Positions 11,543-20,600 of a stretch of DNA of 64,000 bases are shown piece by piece. The notes below the pieces were generated by a model, which saw only the letters and a program-made list of their open reading frames with translations, was not told the origin of the DNA and did not search any database. The translations under genes were made by a program, and so were the position numbers. Position 1 is the first letter of the stretch. Every line of letters begins with the position of its first letter. The DNA comes from Ceratotherium simum simum (Eukaryota; Chordata; Mammalia; Perissodactyla; Rhinocerotidae): NCBI RefSeq assembly GCF_000283155.1, contig NW_004454229.1:8254367-8318366 (forward strand), read 5' to 3'.

Positions 11543-14352
11543 TATATACACAGTAGCACTGAATAAACTGCACACAAAGGCTATGATCTCAAAGTGTCTT
11601 CTAAATAGCAACATTCTGGCCTAGAACCCTTCCCCTTCTCATCTATGTCAACCCGGGGGACAAGCACAATAAGCATTTGTAATGCTCAGAGGGAATTTTA
11701 ACTATTTCACTTCCTCAAGTTGTTTTCAGAACAGTCTTTCCTATTAACACAAAGTGTACACAATATTTGTTTTCTAACTACTTTTGTCATACACTGGCAA
11801 CCTCTTTAACATCTAGAAAGACTAGATGTTGTAAATTAGGACATTTGTCCTTTATATACACTATATACACTATTTACACAGCTAAGTAAAACAAAATGCA
11901 GACTTAATGACACAATGGTTAATCTTGCCTAACTATAAACATACTGGTATAAAGCCCTTTGTACTTTCTTCTCCTTCCTCCCCAAACCACACAAATATAT
12001 TAAAGTGTACTGCTCAGAGCGGTGGTTTGATCATTCCATTTCTAAAAGACAGTATTTCATATGATTTTAACAAAAGGGTATCTACAAAATGTGTTATTTT
12101 ACTACCTCTACTTTTAACATACTTTGTGCACTTCTAAACATCTAGAAAGACTAGATGTTTCAAATAACGACTTATATTTGTCCACTCTTCACACAGTAGT
12201 GTTGAATAAACCACACACATGTAACAATGATTGTATCTGAAAGTGTCTTCCATTTAGGAACATTCTAGTCTAGAATCCTTCATTTCTCCCAACTCCTCCT
12301 CTCTACCACCAACCCAATGGGTGAGTACAGGCACATGTGTCACTTAGATGTGATTTTACAATTTCATTTCTAAAGTCCTTTTCAGAAGACGGCCTTTCGA
12401 TGAATTTTAACACAAAGTGTACAAAATGTGTTAGTTTACTAACTCTACTTTTGTCATACATCGGCAACCTCTTTAATATCTAGAGACTAGATATTATAAA
12501 ATTAGGACCCACTGGCCAATATATACACAATATCTACAGTAAAGTTAAATGAAATGCACATAACATACAGGGCAACGGACAAGCTGAAATTTTCTAGTAC
12601 ACACTAGCACAACATCTTTTGCAATTTCTTCCCTCCCACCTCCCTCAAACCAATGAACAAGTACAGAGTATACTGTTCAGAGAGGTGGTTTAACAATTCC
12701 ATTTCCAAAGACAATATTTCCCAACAGTTTTTAAAAGGTATTTACAAGAAGTGTTATTCTACTTACTTCTACTTTTAAATACATCAAGCACTTCTAAATA
12801 TCTAGAAAGACTAGATATTTCATATAAGAACTTACTTGTCCACTATGTAGACAGCACTGTTAAATAAAATTGCACACACATAGCAATGGTTATCAACTGA
12901 GGTATATTCTAAATATGACCATTTTGGCCTGAACCATTTCCTCCCTTTACCTCCTCCTCTCCACCACCAATCCAGTGGACGAGTATAGACACAAGTAATG
13001 CTTAGAGCAATTCACATCCAAAAGTCATTTACAGAAGACAAGCTTTTCTATGAATTTCAACACAGGGTACAAAATGTGCTAATTTTACTAACTACTTTGT
13101 CATACACTGGCAACCTCTTTTAACATCTAGAGACTAGATGTTGTAAAATTAGGATTCATTTGTCCATTATGTACACTACATACACAGTAAAACAAAATGC
13201 ACATTACAAAAAATGGTTTTGTCTGAAAATGCCCAAGTATACACACACTAGCGTATTACCATTTGCAATTCTTTCCCTCCTCCCTCCTCCTCCAAACCAC
13301 TGAGCAAGTATAGACAGTACACTACTCACCGAGTGGGTTTAACAATTCCATTTCCAAAAAGCAATATTTCCCATGAATTTTTGCAAAAAAATATTTACAA
13401 AGTGATATTTTACTACCTCTACGTTTAACATACGTTGGGCATTTCTGAACATCCAGATGGACTAGATGTTTCAAATAAGCACTTAATTTGTCCACTATAT
13501 ACACAACGGTCTTGAATAAACTGCACACATCTAACAGAATCTGGAAGTGTCTTTGAAATATGAACATTCTAGCCTAAGACCAACCCTTCCCCTCTCTCCT
13601 TCCTCCACCAACCCAGAGGGCTAGAACACTCAGATTTTCAGAAGACAATCTTTCCTAGGAATTTTAACACAAAATGTATAAAATGTATTCGTTTACTAAC
13701 TCTATTTTTGTCATACACTGGCAACCTCTTTAACATCTAGAACGACTAGATGTTGTAAATTAGGACTCATTTGTCCATTATATACACTATATACACAGCA
13801 AAGTAAAACAAAATGCAGGAACATAAGCGAAAATGGTTCATCTTGCCTCACTATAAACACACTGGCATAGAGCTCTTTGCACTTCCTTCTCCTCCCTTGA
13901 ACCAGTGCACAAGCACAATGTGTACTATTCAAAGAGGTGGTCTGGCCATTCCCCCAAAAACAAACAATAATTCATATGAATCTTAACAAAATGATATTTA
14001 CAAAATGTCTTTTTGCTACCTCTACTTTTAACATATATCAGGCACTTCAGAACATCTAGAAAGACTAGATTTCTTTTTTTTTTTTGGTGAGGAAGATCAG
14101 CCCTGAGCTAACATCTGCCAATCCTCCTCTTTTTGCTGAGGAAGACTGGCCCTGGGCTAACATCCATGCCCATCTTCCTCCACTTTACGTGGGACACCGC
14201 CACAGCATGGCCTGACAAGTGGCGCGCCAGTGCACACCAGGGATTCCTCCCGGAACCCCGGGCCGCACTTAACCCTTTAACAGCTTGCACCACTGGGCTG
14301 GCCCCAAGACTAGATATTCTAAGAAAGTACTTAACACTGTCAAGTATATACA
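11543..14352 (-). promoter_or_regulatory. Cluster of 15 Pumilio response elements (UGUANAUA)
   Basis: Exact TGTANATA matches on the minus strand start (plus-strand coordinates) at 11543, 11853, 11862, 11871, 12079, 12520, 12531, 12739, 13168, 13392, 13496, 13779, 13788, 13995 and 14345. Eight are TGTATATA, four TGTAAATA, two TGTAGATA and one TGTACATA. The plus strand of the same copy has one match (10675). Near-misses occur at 10838 and 12845. Many lie about 20-30 nt 5' of a unit stem-loop on the RNA-sense strand. The family role is PUM1/PUM2 binding; binding here is inferred. Confidence 0.85.
14075..14305 (-). mobile_element. ERE SINE inserted in the NORAD retrocopy
   Basis: An oligo-T start, the 'gaggaagatcagccctgagc' tail motif and a terminal 'gggctggcccc' identify a minus-strand perissodactyl ERE. 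Target-site repeats are 'aagactagatttct' (14061-14074) and 'aagactagatattct' (14306-14320). The insertion splits the 3' arm of a type-A NORAD stem-loop. The SINE is in the same orientation as the retrocopy, so a read-through transcript would contain it in sense. Confidence 0.92.
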
Positions 14353-14799
14353 CAGTAGTGAGGAATAAAAGGCACACACAAAACAATGGTTATAACATGA
14401 AAATGTCCTCTAAATATGACCCGTCTGGCACAGACCCTTGTTTTCTTCCTCCTCAAGGTCCTTCCACTCCACGTCCTCTAACCCACTGAACAAACGTGGA
14501 CGTGTGTCGCTCCTGACGTCAGTTCTGGTGCTGGTCTAACAATTCCATTTCAAAAAGTCATTTCCAGAACACGTTTCTTTTCTACAACTTTTTGAAAAAC
14601 AAACGGGCATTTACAAGACGTGTCATTTTCTAACGCTATCATACTTCGGCAACCTCTTTACATCCAGGGCGCCTAGATGTGGCACAAGTTTTCTTTGGAA
14701 AGGTCGAGGGGAAGGTTGAGAGCACCTTTTTCATATTACATACACAGGCCTTCCATAAACGGCCAGTAAATCTTCCCCAACGGTGGTGGTCACTTCTTA

Positions 14800-15442
14800 T
14801 GGGCCAAATGTGGTCTGCTTTTCTGCCATTTCTATCTCCCGACGTCCAGGTCCGACGGAACGAAGGCCACCCGCCCGACGGCCCGCTAACGCTCCAGCCG
14901 TCCCCGACGGCGCTCCGCGCACCTTCAGGGCCCGTGAAGGCCTCTGTCCGTCGTCGTCCGCACGAGGGGAGACGTCGTCCCACGTCCGGGATCTGCGCGG
15001 CTCCGAGGCCCAGGCCTGCGTTCACGCGGAGCCGCCTTCCCGGGCCCCGGGGCCCTAACGGCCCTCCTCGTTGTCCGAGCGGCCGCCATGCTTCTCGCCC
15101 CGCCATGCCCGACGCCCAGCGGCACCGCGTCCTCGGCGGCCTGGCGCGGGGTCCCCGAGGCTCCGCGAGGCTGGGCCGGGAGACCGGGCGGCCGGCAGAG
15201 TCCGGGGTCGGGGAGGCCGCCGCCATTAGGTCGCGGAGGCGGGGTGGCGAGAGGGTCGCTGCTGCTGCAAGGTCGCCCGGCCGAGGCGCTGGGTCTCTGC
15301 AGGACGGAAGCCGCGGCCTGTCCCCCCGCCCCAGCTCACCCGCCGGCCCGGGGCCCCAGCTCACCCGCTGGCCCGGGGACGAGGCCCGCTCCGCCTCTCA
15401 CTGCGCTCTCCGCCGCCGGAACTGACTTGGCGCTTCTCTTCC
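14800..15442. promoter_or_regulatory. CpG island (5' part of the NORAD retrocopy)
   Basis: By hand count there are about 85 CpG dinucleotides in 14821-15420 (one per 7 bp) at about 70% GC, an observed/expected ratio near 1. It stops abruptly at about 15430, where AT-rich L1 sequence begins. It therefore corresponds to transcribed 5' sequence carried in by retrotransposition, not to a promoter spanning a start site. It could act as an orphan CpG island with new promoter activity. Open frames of about 240 codons on both strands reflect GC-rich, stop-poor sequence. Confidence 0.85.
15332..15382. repeat. 25-bp tandem duplication within the CpG island
   Basis: 'agctcacccgc' followed by 'ggcccgggg' occurs twice with a 25-bp period (starts 15333 and 15358). 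On the minus strand each copy contains GGGTGAG, a 5' splice-site-like string. The two copies differ at one base (ccgccgg versus ccgctgg). Confidence 0.8.
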
Positions 15443-15454
15443 TGAAGTTTCTTT
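15443..15454. other. Right target-site repeat (5' end of the NORAD retrocopy)
   Basis: 'tgaagtttcttt' is followed by 'aaag', giving a TTT/AA junction. It pairs with 'tgaagctttttt' at 10085-10096. The L1 ORF2 reading resumes immediately after it. Confidence 0.5.
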
Positions 15455-16700
15455 AAAGTAATGGAATACAATAGATTAAAAAACTCATTATAATAAATCA
15501 AACAAACAAACAAGCTGGATCTATTTTGTAGGTAACTTCTGTTAAACTTTCAAAAAACAGATAAGCTATATCTCATAAACTATTCCAGAGAATAATGAAA
15601 GATCAAAAGAACCCTTAATTCATTTTCAAAGATACAGACCTTGATAAAAAATCTAAGTAAGGACTTATTAAAAAAAAGCAAATTATAAATCATTCTAAAT
15701 TATGAAGGGAGACAGAGAAATCATAAATACCCAAAATATTAGAAAATGAGTTCTAGTGAGGTATAAAAATTACAGCAGGGTGAACAAGTTTTGGTTAAGA
15801 TATATTAGATAGATAGATCTATATATATATAGATACAGATAGATAGATATAGATATAGATATATATAGATAAAGATATAGATATATAGAGAAAAGCATAT
15901 GTTAACTCCCATTCATAACTTTAACAAAATAGAAGGGTATTTTTAAGAATAACTATAAAACAAACAAAAACTAAAGAAAACCTCCTTTTTAATGATGAAT
16001 CATTAGAAGCAATCCTTTTAGAAACAGGAACTAGACAAAAAAATATTCTAATCCCATTCTCCTCAATATTGTACTGGAGGTCCTAGGCAACGCTATAAGA
16101 CAAGAAAAGAAAATGTATAAGGATAGTCATGAAGAAATAAACCAGTCTATATTCACAAATGATGTACTTTTATACACAGAAACCCAAAAATAATCTTCAG
16201 GCAAACTCCCAGAACTGCTCTTCAGCAAATGTTCTGAATACTAAATCAAGATATAAAAAACAATATTATTCCTAAATTTCAGCCAAAAGTGATTAGAAAA
16301 TATATATTTCTAACAATACTATTCTAATAGCAATGGAAAATATAAAGACCTAGAAATAACTGCAAAATGTATGTAATGCCTCTCAGAGAAAATTTATTAA
16401 ACTTTATTGAAGGACACACAAGAATACCCAGATGAATTAAGAAATTTCATGTCCATGGGTTGAAAAAATTCTATATAAAAATAGCAATTTTTCATTCTAA
16501 GTAATGTATACATTGTCATAAACCTCATGACTATCAAAATCCAAATAAGAATTTTTAAAGAACTTAACAAGCTAATCATAAAATTCATGCAGAAGAATAA
16601 AAGGCCAAAAATAATGAAAGCAAAATGGAAGAAGAGAAATGATGAAGTGAGATTCAGTTTGCTACATATAAAGGCTGGATAATATCTTGATGAATTGTGG
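15455..16700 (+). mobile_element. L1 ORF2 remnant, right arm
   Basis: 'attaaaaaactca' and 'actattccagagaataatga', then 'attgtactggaggtcctagg' (reverse transcriptase region) and 'aattcatgcagaagaataaa', follow the order of L1 ORF2. There are many stops and frameshifts. A GATA/TA microsatellite has expanded at about 15808-15895. Together with 9855-10090 it forms one L1 interrupted by the retrocopy. Confidence 0.75.
15808..15895. repeat. (GATA)n/(TA)n microsatellite
   Basis: Alternating 'agatagatagat' and 'tatatatatagata' runs, imperfect, inside the L1 right arm. Likely length-polymorphic. Confidence 0.9.
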
Positions 16701-16780
16701 TAGGAAAAGATTTCTTAAGACAAAAAACACAAACTATTAATGATAATATTTAGAAATTTCACTGCATTTAAATTAAAACT
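16700..16780. other. Junction between L1 remnant and MLT1
   Basis: Short AT-rich joint with no distinct feature. Confidence 0.4.
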
Positions 16781-17107
16781 GCAGAATGTGACTGTATTTG
16801 GACATACAGCCTTTAAAAAGTGGTTAAGTTAAAATGAGGCCATTAGGTTGGACCCTAATCTAATCTGACTGGTGTCTTTATAAGTAAAGGAAATTTGGTC
16901 ACACAAAGAGACACCAAGGCTACATGTACACAGAGAAAAGACCATGTGAGGACACAGCGAGAAGACAGCCTTCTACTTCAGAAGAAACCAAACCTGCAGG
17001 CACTTTGATCTTGGACTTCCAGACTCCATAATTGTGAGAAAATAAATTTCTGCTGTTTAAGCCACCCAGTCTGTGGCATTTGTTATGGCAGGTCTAGCAA
17101 ACTAGTG
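16780..17107 (+). mobile_element. MLT1-type ERVL-MaLR LTR
   Basis: 'aatgtgactgtatttggaca', 'ggaccctaatctaatctgac', 'gatcttggacttccagactc', 'gtgagaaaataaatttctgc' (AATAAA) and 'gccacccagtctgtggcatt' are in MLT1 order on the plus strand. The 5' end is missing or decayed. Confidence 0.8.
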
Positions 17108-17129
17108 CACCACCCTATATACTCTGACT

Positions 17130-17320
17130 GCATTGCCTCCTTAATCTTCACAACAGCTCAGTGATGTTGGTATTCTTTTTCCCATATTGCATATGAGAAA
17201 ATCAAAACTCAAAGAGATTATGTAAATTGCCCAACTTCATGTACTTAGTTAATAGTAGACTCAGATTTTAAACCCAGAAAATCTGATGACCGAGTTCAAT
17301 TCCTAACATGATATTAAATC
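17130..17320 (-). repeat. MIR SINE
   Basis: 'taatcttcacaacagctcag', 'tatgagaaaatcaaaactca', 'taaattgcccaacttcatg' and 'gatttaaacccaga'-like order in antisense. Confidence 0.7.
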
Positions 17321-17518
17321 ACAAAAATAAATAGCCTAGATCAAAATATATCACTATAGATACTTAAAATGTAATGTTGAATATAAAAAGCATCTAACAA
17401 AAGAATACTTCTAATATGATATCATTTATGATAATTTTTAAAATACACAAAATAGAAGTTACATCTTTGAAAAAGGGAAAGGAGAGAGTTGGGGTTAGCT
17501 ATGTTTCTTTCCTTTTTC

Positions 17519-17735
17519 TAAAATTTTATTTATTTGTTTGTTTGTATTTATTTATTTTAGTGAGGAAGATTCGCCCTGAGCTAACATCCACTGCCAATCT
17601 TCTTTTTGTATGCGAGCCGCCACCACAGCATGGCAACTGACAGACAAGTGGTGTAGGTCAGTGCCCCGGAACCAAACCCAGGCTGACAAAGTGGAGCATG
17701 CCGAACTTAACCACTAGGCCACCGGGGCGGGCCCC
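17519..17735 (-). mobile_element. ERE SINE (diverged)
   Basis: A T-rich start ('tttgtttgtttgtatttatt'), then 'gaggaagattcgccctgagc' and the terminal 'ggcgggcccc'. It is more diverged than the other copies and is followed by an 18-plus T tract. The duplicated 'tcctttttc' flank is only approximate. Confidence 0.85.
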
Positions 17736-17759
17736 TCCTTTTTTTTTTTTTTTTTTATT

Positions 17760-19130
17760 CAGAGAGCTGAAGCAAACATGGCAAAATATTAATATCTGTT
17801 TAATCTTTGTGATAGATAATAGGTGTCGGCTAGATGATTTTCTGTGCATGAAGTTTCATAATTTTTAAAATATTTTCTTTTTAAAAAGCATGACATATTG
17901 CTTTAAACATCTTTCTTTGTGATTAAGTTGGGCAGTAAATGCTTTGTCATAAAAGGGCAGTTCATTCTTTCTGTCTTGAGTATAAACAGTGAATAAAACT
18001 TTTCTTATATGTTTGTTTGTTTGTTTTGCAACTGGAATATTAAACAGGTAATTTTCTTTAACATATGCTGGTTTTCTTACAAAATAGTCTGGATCCCTTT
18101 ACATGTCAGGTTGTTGAGTTGATCATACAGTGAAAGACTAAAGGAAGTGATTAGAAACAGATGTAACATTCAAAAAGCTTCCACTGTAAAAAGCAGAAAA
18201 GAGACAAAGAGGGAACTGGGCATGGTTGAAGTCACAATGTACTTCCACAGGATCCCTCTCCACTTACTAAAAAGAAAACTCATCACCACCTTCCATCCCA
18301 AATATATAGAGAAGATAATTTTATCCATATAGACAAGAAAGAATACTGATTCAGGAGCTGGTTGCTCTGAGACACAATTAAGAATCAGACTAGAATCAGT
18401 GGTTGGAATCTCATGTTGCGTAGTTAGAAGGAAAAAAGCATTAATGTAGGATTTATATGTTGGAAAGCTCTACAGAAGCTGAAATACAGTGGCAAAAGAA
18501 ACAAAGAGTCTTAAGAATCCAGGGGTTTTTACAGAATTAACTAAGTAGACTAATTTCTGTCAATTTGTGGAACCCTGGTAAAAATCCCTATAGTTCAATT
18601 TGTTCTTTTTCAAGGGAAGTATCAAATATTACTGTTTTGGAGAGACAATTCTCCGTGAATCTCTCCCATTCTGGCACATCTTCTGAGCAGAGGCACTGAC
18701 ATCTTTTGTTCTGGACTAGCTTATCAATGATATTTATGTAGTAAACAACCTGGGAAAACAGAGAATCTCTCTCCAGGGCGGGGAGTGGGTTTGTTTGCTG
18801 CCCAGTATACAAGATAAAGGTTTCCTAAGCTTAAGATTCCTCAGCTATGAAGCAAACCCACTCTGTGGGCAGCACGGGCCTGGGTCACACCACATGACCC
18901 AGTCCAGGGGAGCCAATGTGAACAAAAAGTTCATGCTGCATGCTGTATTGTGAGTAATACAGTCCTTTGTCTCTGGTCCAGGAGTCTTGTGACTTCCATC
19001 AGCATCCAAGAAACTGTGGCAGAATAACCTGTATTAGCTCATAAGTAGAGCAAAATCTCAGACCCTGCACCATTCTTAACAAATGTTACTTCTAAGGTTA
19101 ATGGTTAAATATATCAAGTTCAGATTCAAC
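17760..19130. other. No recognisable feature
   Basis: Unique-looking AT-rich DNA. Frames at 18147-18332 (plus) and 18588-18812 (minus) are short with no recognisable domain. Confidence 0.5.
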
Positions 19131-19335
19131 AAATAGGTGTTGATCACTCACTCTGTGCCACGCATTGGGCTGAGTAAGCATTTGACATCTACTATCTTAT
19201 TAATCCTCTTGCTGGCTTTATGAGGAACTGAGGTGTAGCCAGGTTATATAACATACCAAAAGTCACACAGTTCATGAGTGACAGCTTCAGACTTCTAGCT
19301 CAGCCAGCCTGACTGGAGCATCTACTCTTAATGAC
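19130..19335 (-). repeat. MIR SINE
   Basis: 'actctgtgccacgcattggg', 'ttaatcctcttgctggcttt', 'agtcacacagttcatgagtg' and 'ctactcttaatgac' in antisense order. Confidence 0.75.
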
Positions 19336-19889
19336 TTTATCCATGTGGCAACACTTTCAAATTGCAAGTGTTGTCCCTAGTAAGAAGGAAACTGAGATTC
19401 TGAATGGTGCTTGCGCAAAGACACAGAATTCACTCACCTGAAGTCAGGATATCAACTCCATTACAAAATCAAAAGGCAATATTAATCAAGTAAAAATAAC
19501 TTCAAATATTTTGCATTAAAACCTTGATTCTTGCTATAATCTTCCAGCATTTTCTATTTATTTTGTAATTCTTTTACTAAAAGCAAAAGAATCACATTGT
19601 TGCAGATAGGATCAACTAAAAGATGCTAAATTATTGGCCAATCGTTTCAGGAGAAATAGGATTTGCATAATTTCAAATTATCTTCCCCAAAAAACTTATC
19701 AAGTGCGAAGGAAAAAAATAGTAACTTTCCAGTAGAGAAACCCAGCAGACACTAACTTAGCCCAGTAATGAAGGTGCATTACCAGCAATAAGACAATCAA
19801 CATCATAAACTCCTTGATATGAAACACTGAGAAGGACACATCATTTTTTTGATATTCTTGCCAAAATAATGCATGTCTCCTTCCAATCA

Positions 19890-20292
19890 TGAAAAAACAT
19901 CAGACATACCCAAATTGAAGGACATTCTACAAATAGATAACCAGTATTCTCCAAAAGTGTCAGGATTGTGGAAGCCAAGGAAAGACTACAGAACTGTTGT
20001 GTAAGATCAAAACGGACAAAGGGGAAACAACGAGATGCAAAGTGAGATCGTGGATAGGATCTTGGAACAAACAGGGAAAAACATTTGTGTTAAAACCAGT
20101 GAAACTAGAAAAAGTTCTGCAGTTAGTTAATAATGTACTTGATGCTGTACTTGGTCATTGTACTATGGTTATTTAAGATGTTAACATTAGGGGGAGCAGG
20201 GTGAGGGATATAAAAGAATTCTTTGTATTTTTTTTTTCAACTTCTCTGTAAGTCTAATATTAGTTCAAAATAAAAAATTTAAAAAACTCTAA
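19890..20292 (+). mobile_element. Old LINE-type 3' end (probably L1M)
   Basis: 'cccaaattgaaggacattct', 'gatcgtggataggatcttgg', 'aagatgttaacattaggggg' and the end 'gttcaaaataaaaaattt' match a remembered old repeat with a poly(A)-type terminus. The family is uncertain. Confidence 0.45.
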
Positions 20293-20334
20293 ATTATTAT
20301 GTCACTTATATAAGACAATGTTTTATGAAATGTA

Positions 20335-20600
20335 GTATAGTGGTTAAGAGCATTTTCCCTGTATTCAAACCTGTATTCTCTATTCTATATTCCCTGTATT
20401 CTTCTTATTATTAACTGCATCATTTAGGGCAAGTTCTACTAATCATTCTGTCCTTCAGTTTCCTCATTTCAAAAATGAGTGGCATAATAATTCGTACTTT
20501 ATAAAATTGTTATGAAGATTAGATAAGGGAATCCTTGCTAAATGCTAAAAACAGAGGTTGACACAGAATAAACACTCAATAAACATTGTCCATTTTGTTG
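20335..20600 (+). repeat. MIR SINE
   Basis: It begins 'tatagtggttaagagcattt' and continues 'cttcagtttcctcatttcaa', ending 'aataaacactcaataaac'. Near full length with a small internal duplication of 'ctgtattct'. Confidence 0.85.

Larger units (their letters stand above)
10888..14680 (-). repeat. NORAD-type tandem unit array with stem-loops and PREs
   Basis: Stem-loop centres fall at about 10898 (degenerate), 11505, 11819, 12148, 12485, 12808, 13132, 13460, 13743, 14061 (split by a SINE) and 14670. Two unit types alternate. Type A follows 'tctacttttaacata' and has AAACATCTAG stems. Type B follows 'gtcatacactggcaacctc' and has AACATCTAG stems followed by 'gtaaatta'. Monomer spacing is about 280-340 bp and same-type spacing about 600-670 bp, so the array is dimeric. 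No unit contains a long ORF. This organisation fits NORAD repeat units rather than a satellite, because the array ends in unique 5' and 3' sequences. Confidence 0.85.
10101..15442 (-). pseudogene. NORAD: NORAD-like lncRNA retrocopy (full length, unspliced, SINE-interrupted)
   Basis: Seen: on the minus strand there is a CpG-rich 5' end (about 15442 down to 14800), then about ten tandem units of roughly 325 bp (14680 to about 10890), then a unique 3' part ending at an oligo-T tract (10091-10100, a poly(A) tail on the minus strand). An AATACA-type poly(A) signal lies at 10119-10124. Units carry a CATCTAG/CTAGATG stem-loop and 15 exact UGUANAUA Pumilio elements. Degraded L1 ORF2 sequence lies on both sides. 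Known: NORAD is a single-exon lncRNA of about 5.3 kb with about 12 repeat units and about 15-17 PREs that binds PUM1/PUM2 in the cytoplasm. Inference: this is a retrotransposed NORAD copy, since L1 abuts both ends and the CpG-rich block stops abruptly without an upstream promoter. No long ORF is expected or needed. Transcription is unknown. The alternative, the native locus, would need synteny with EPB41L1 and CNBD2, which I cannot see. Confidence 0.8.

Noticed and set aside
10888..14680. Tandem array as a satellite, a macrosatellite such as DXZ4, an XIST-type repeat or a CRISPR array
   Set aside because: Units are diverged, carry PREs and stem-loops on one strand only, and are bounded by unique 5' and 3' ends and a poly(A) tract. 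The host is a mammal, so CRISPR does not apply.
14639..15425. Open frames of about 240 codons on both strands in the GC-rich block
   Set aside because: Both strands and several frames are open at once, rich in Pro/Arg/Gly/Ala, with no recognisable domain. This is what stop-poor CpG-island sequence gives. The segment corresponds to the non-coding 5' end of a NORAD-like RNA.
15452..15457. TTTAAA about 30 bp upstream of a possible start as a TATA box, suggesting the native NORAD promoter
   Set aside because: The sequence is part of the L1 ORF2 flank and forms the TTT/AA target-site junction, so the position is explained by insertion.
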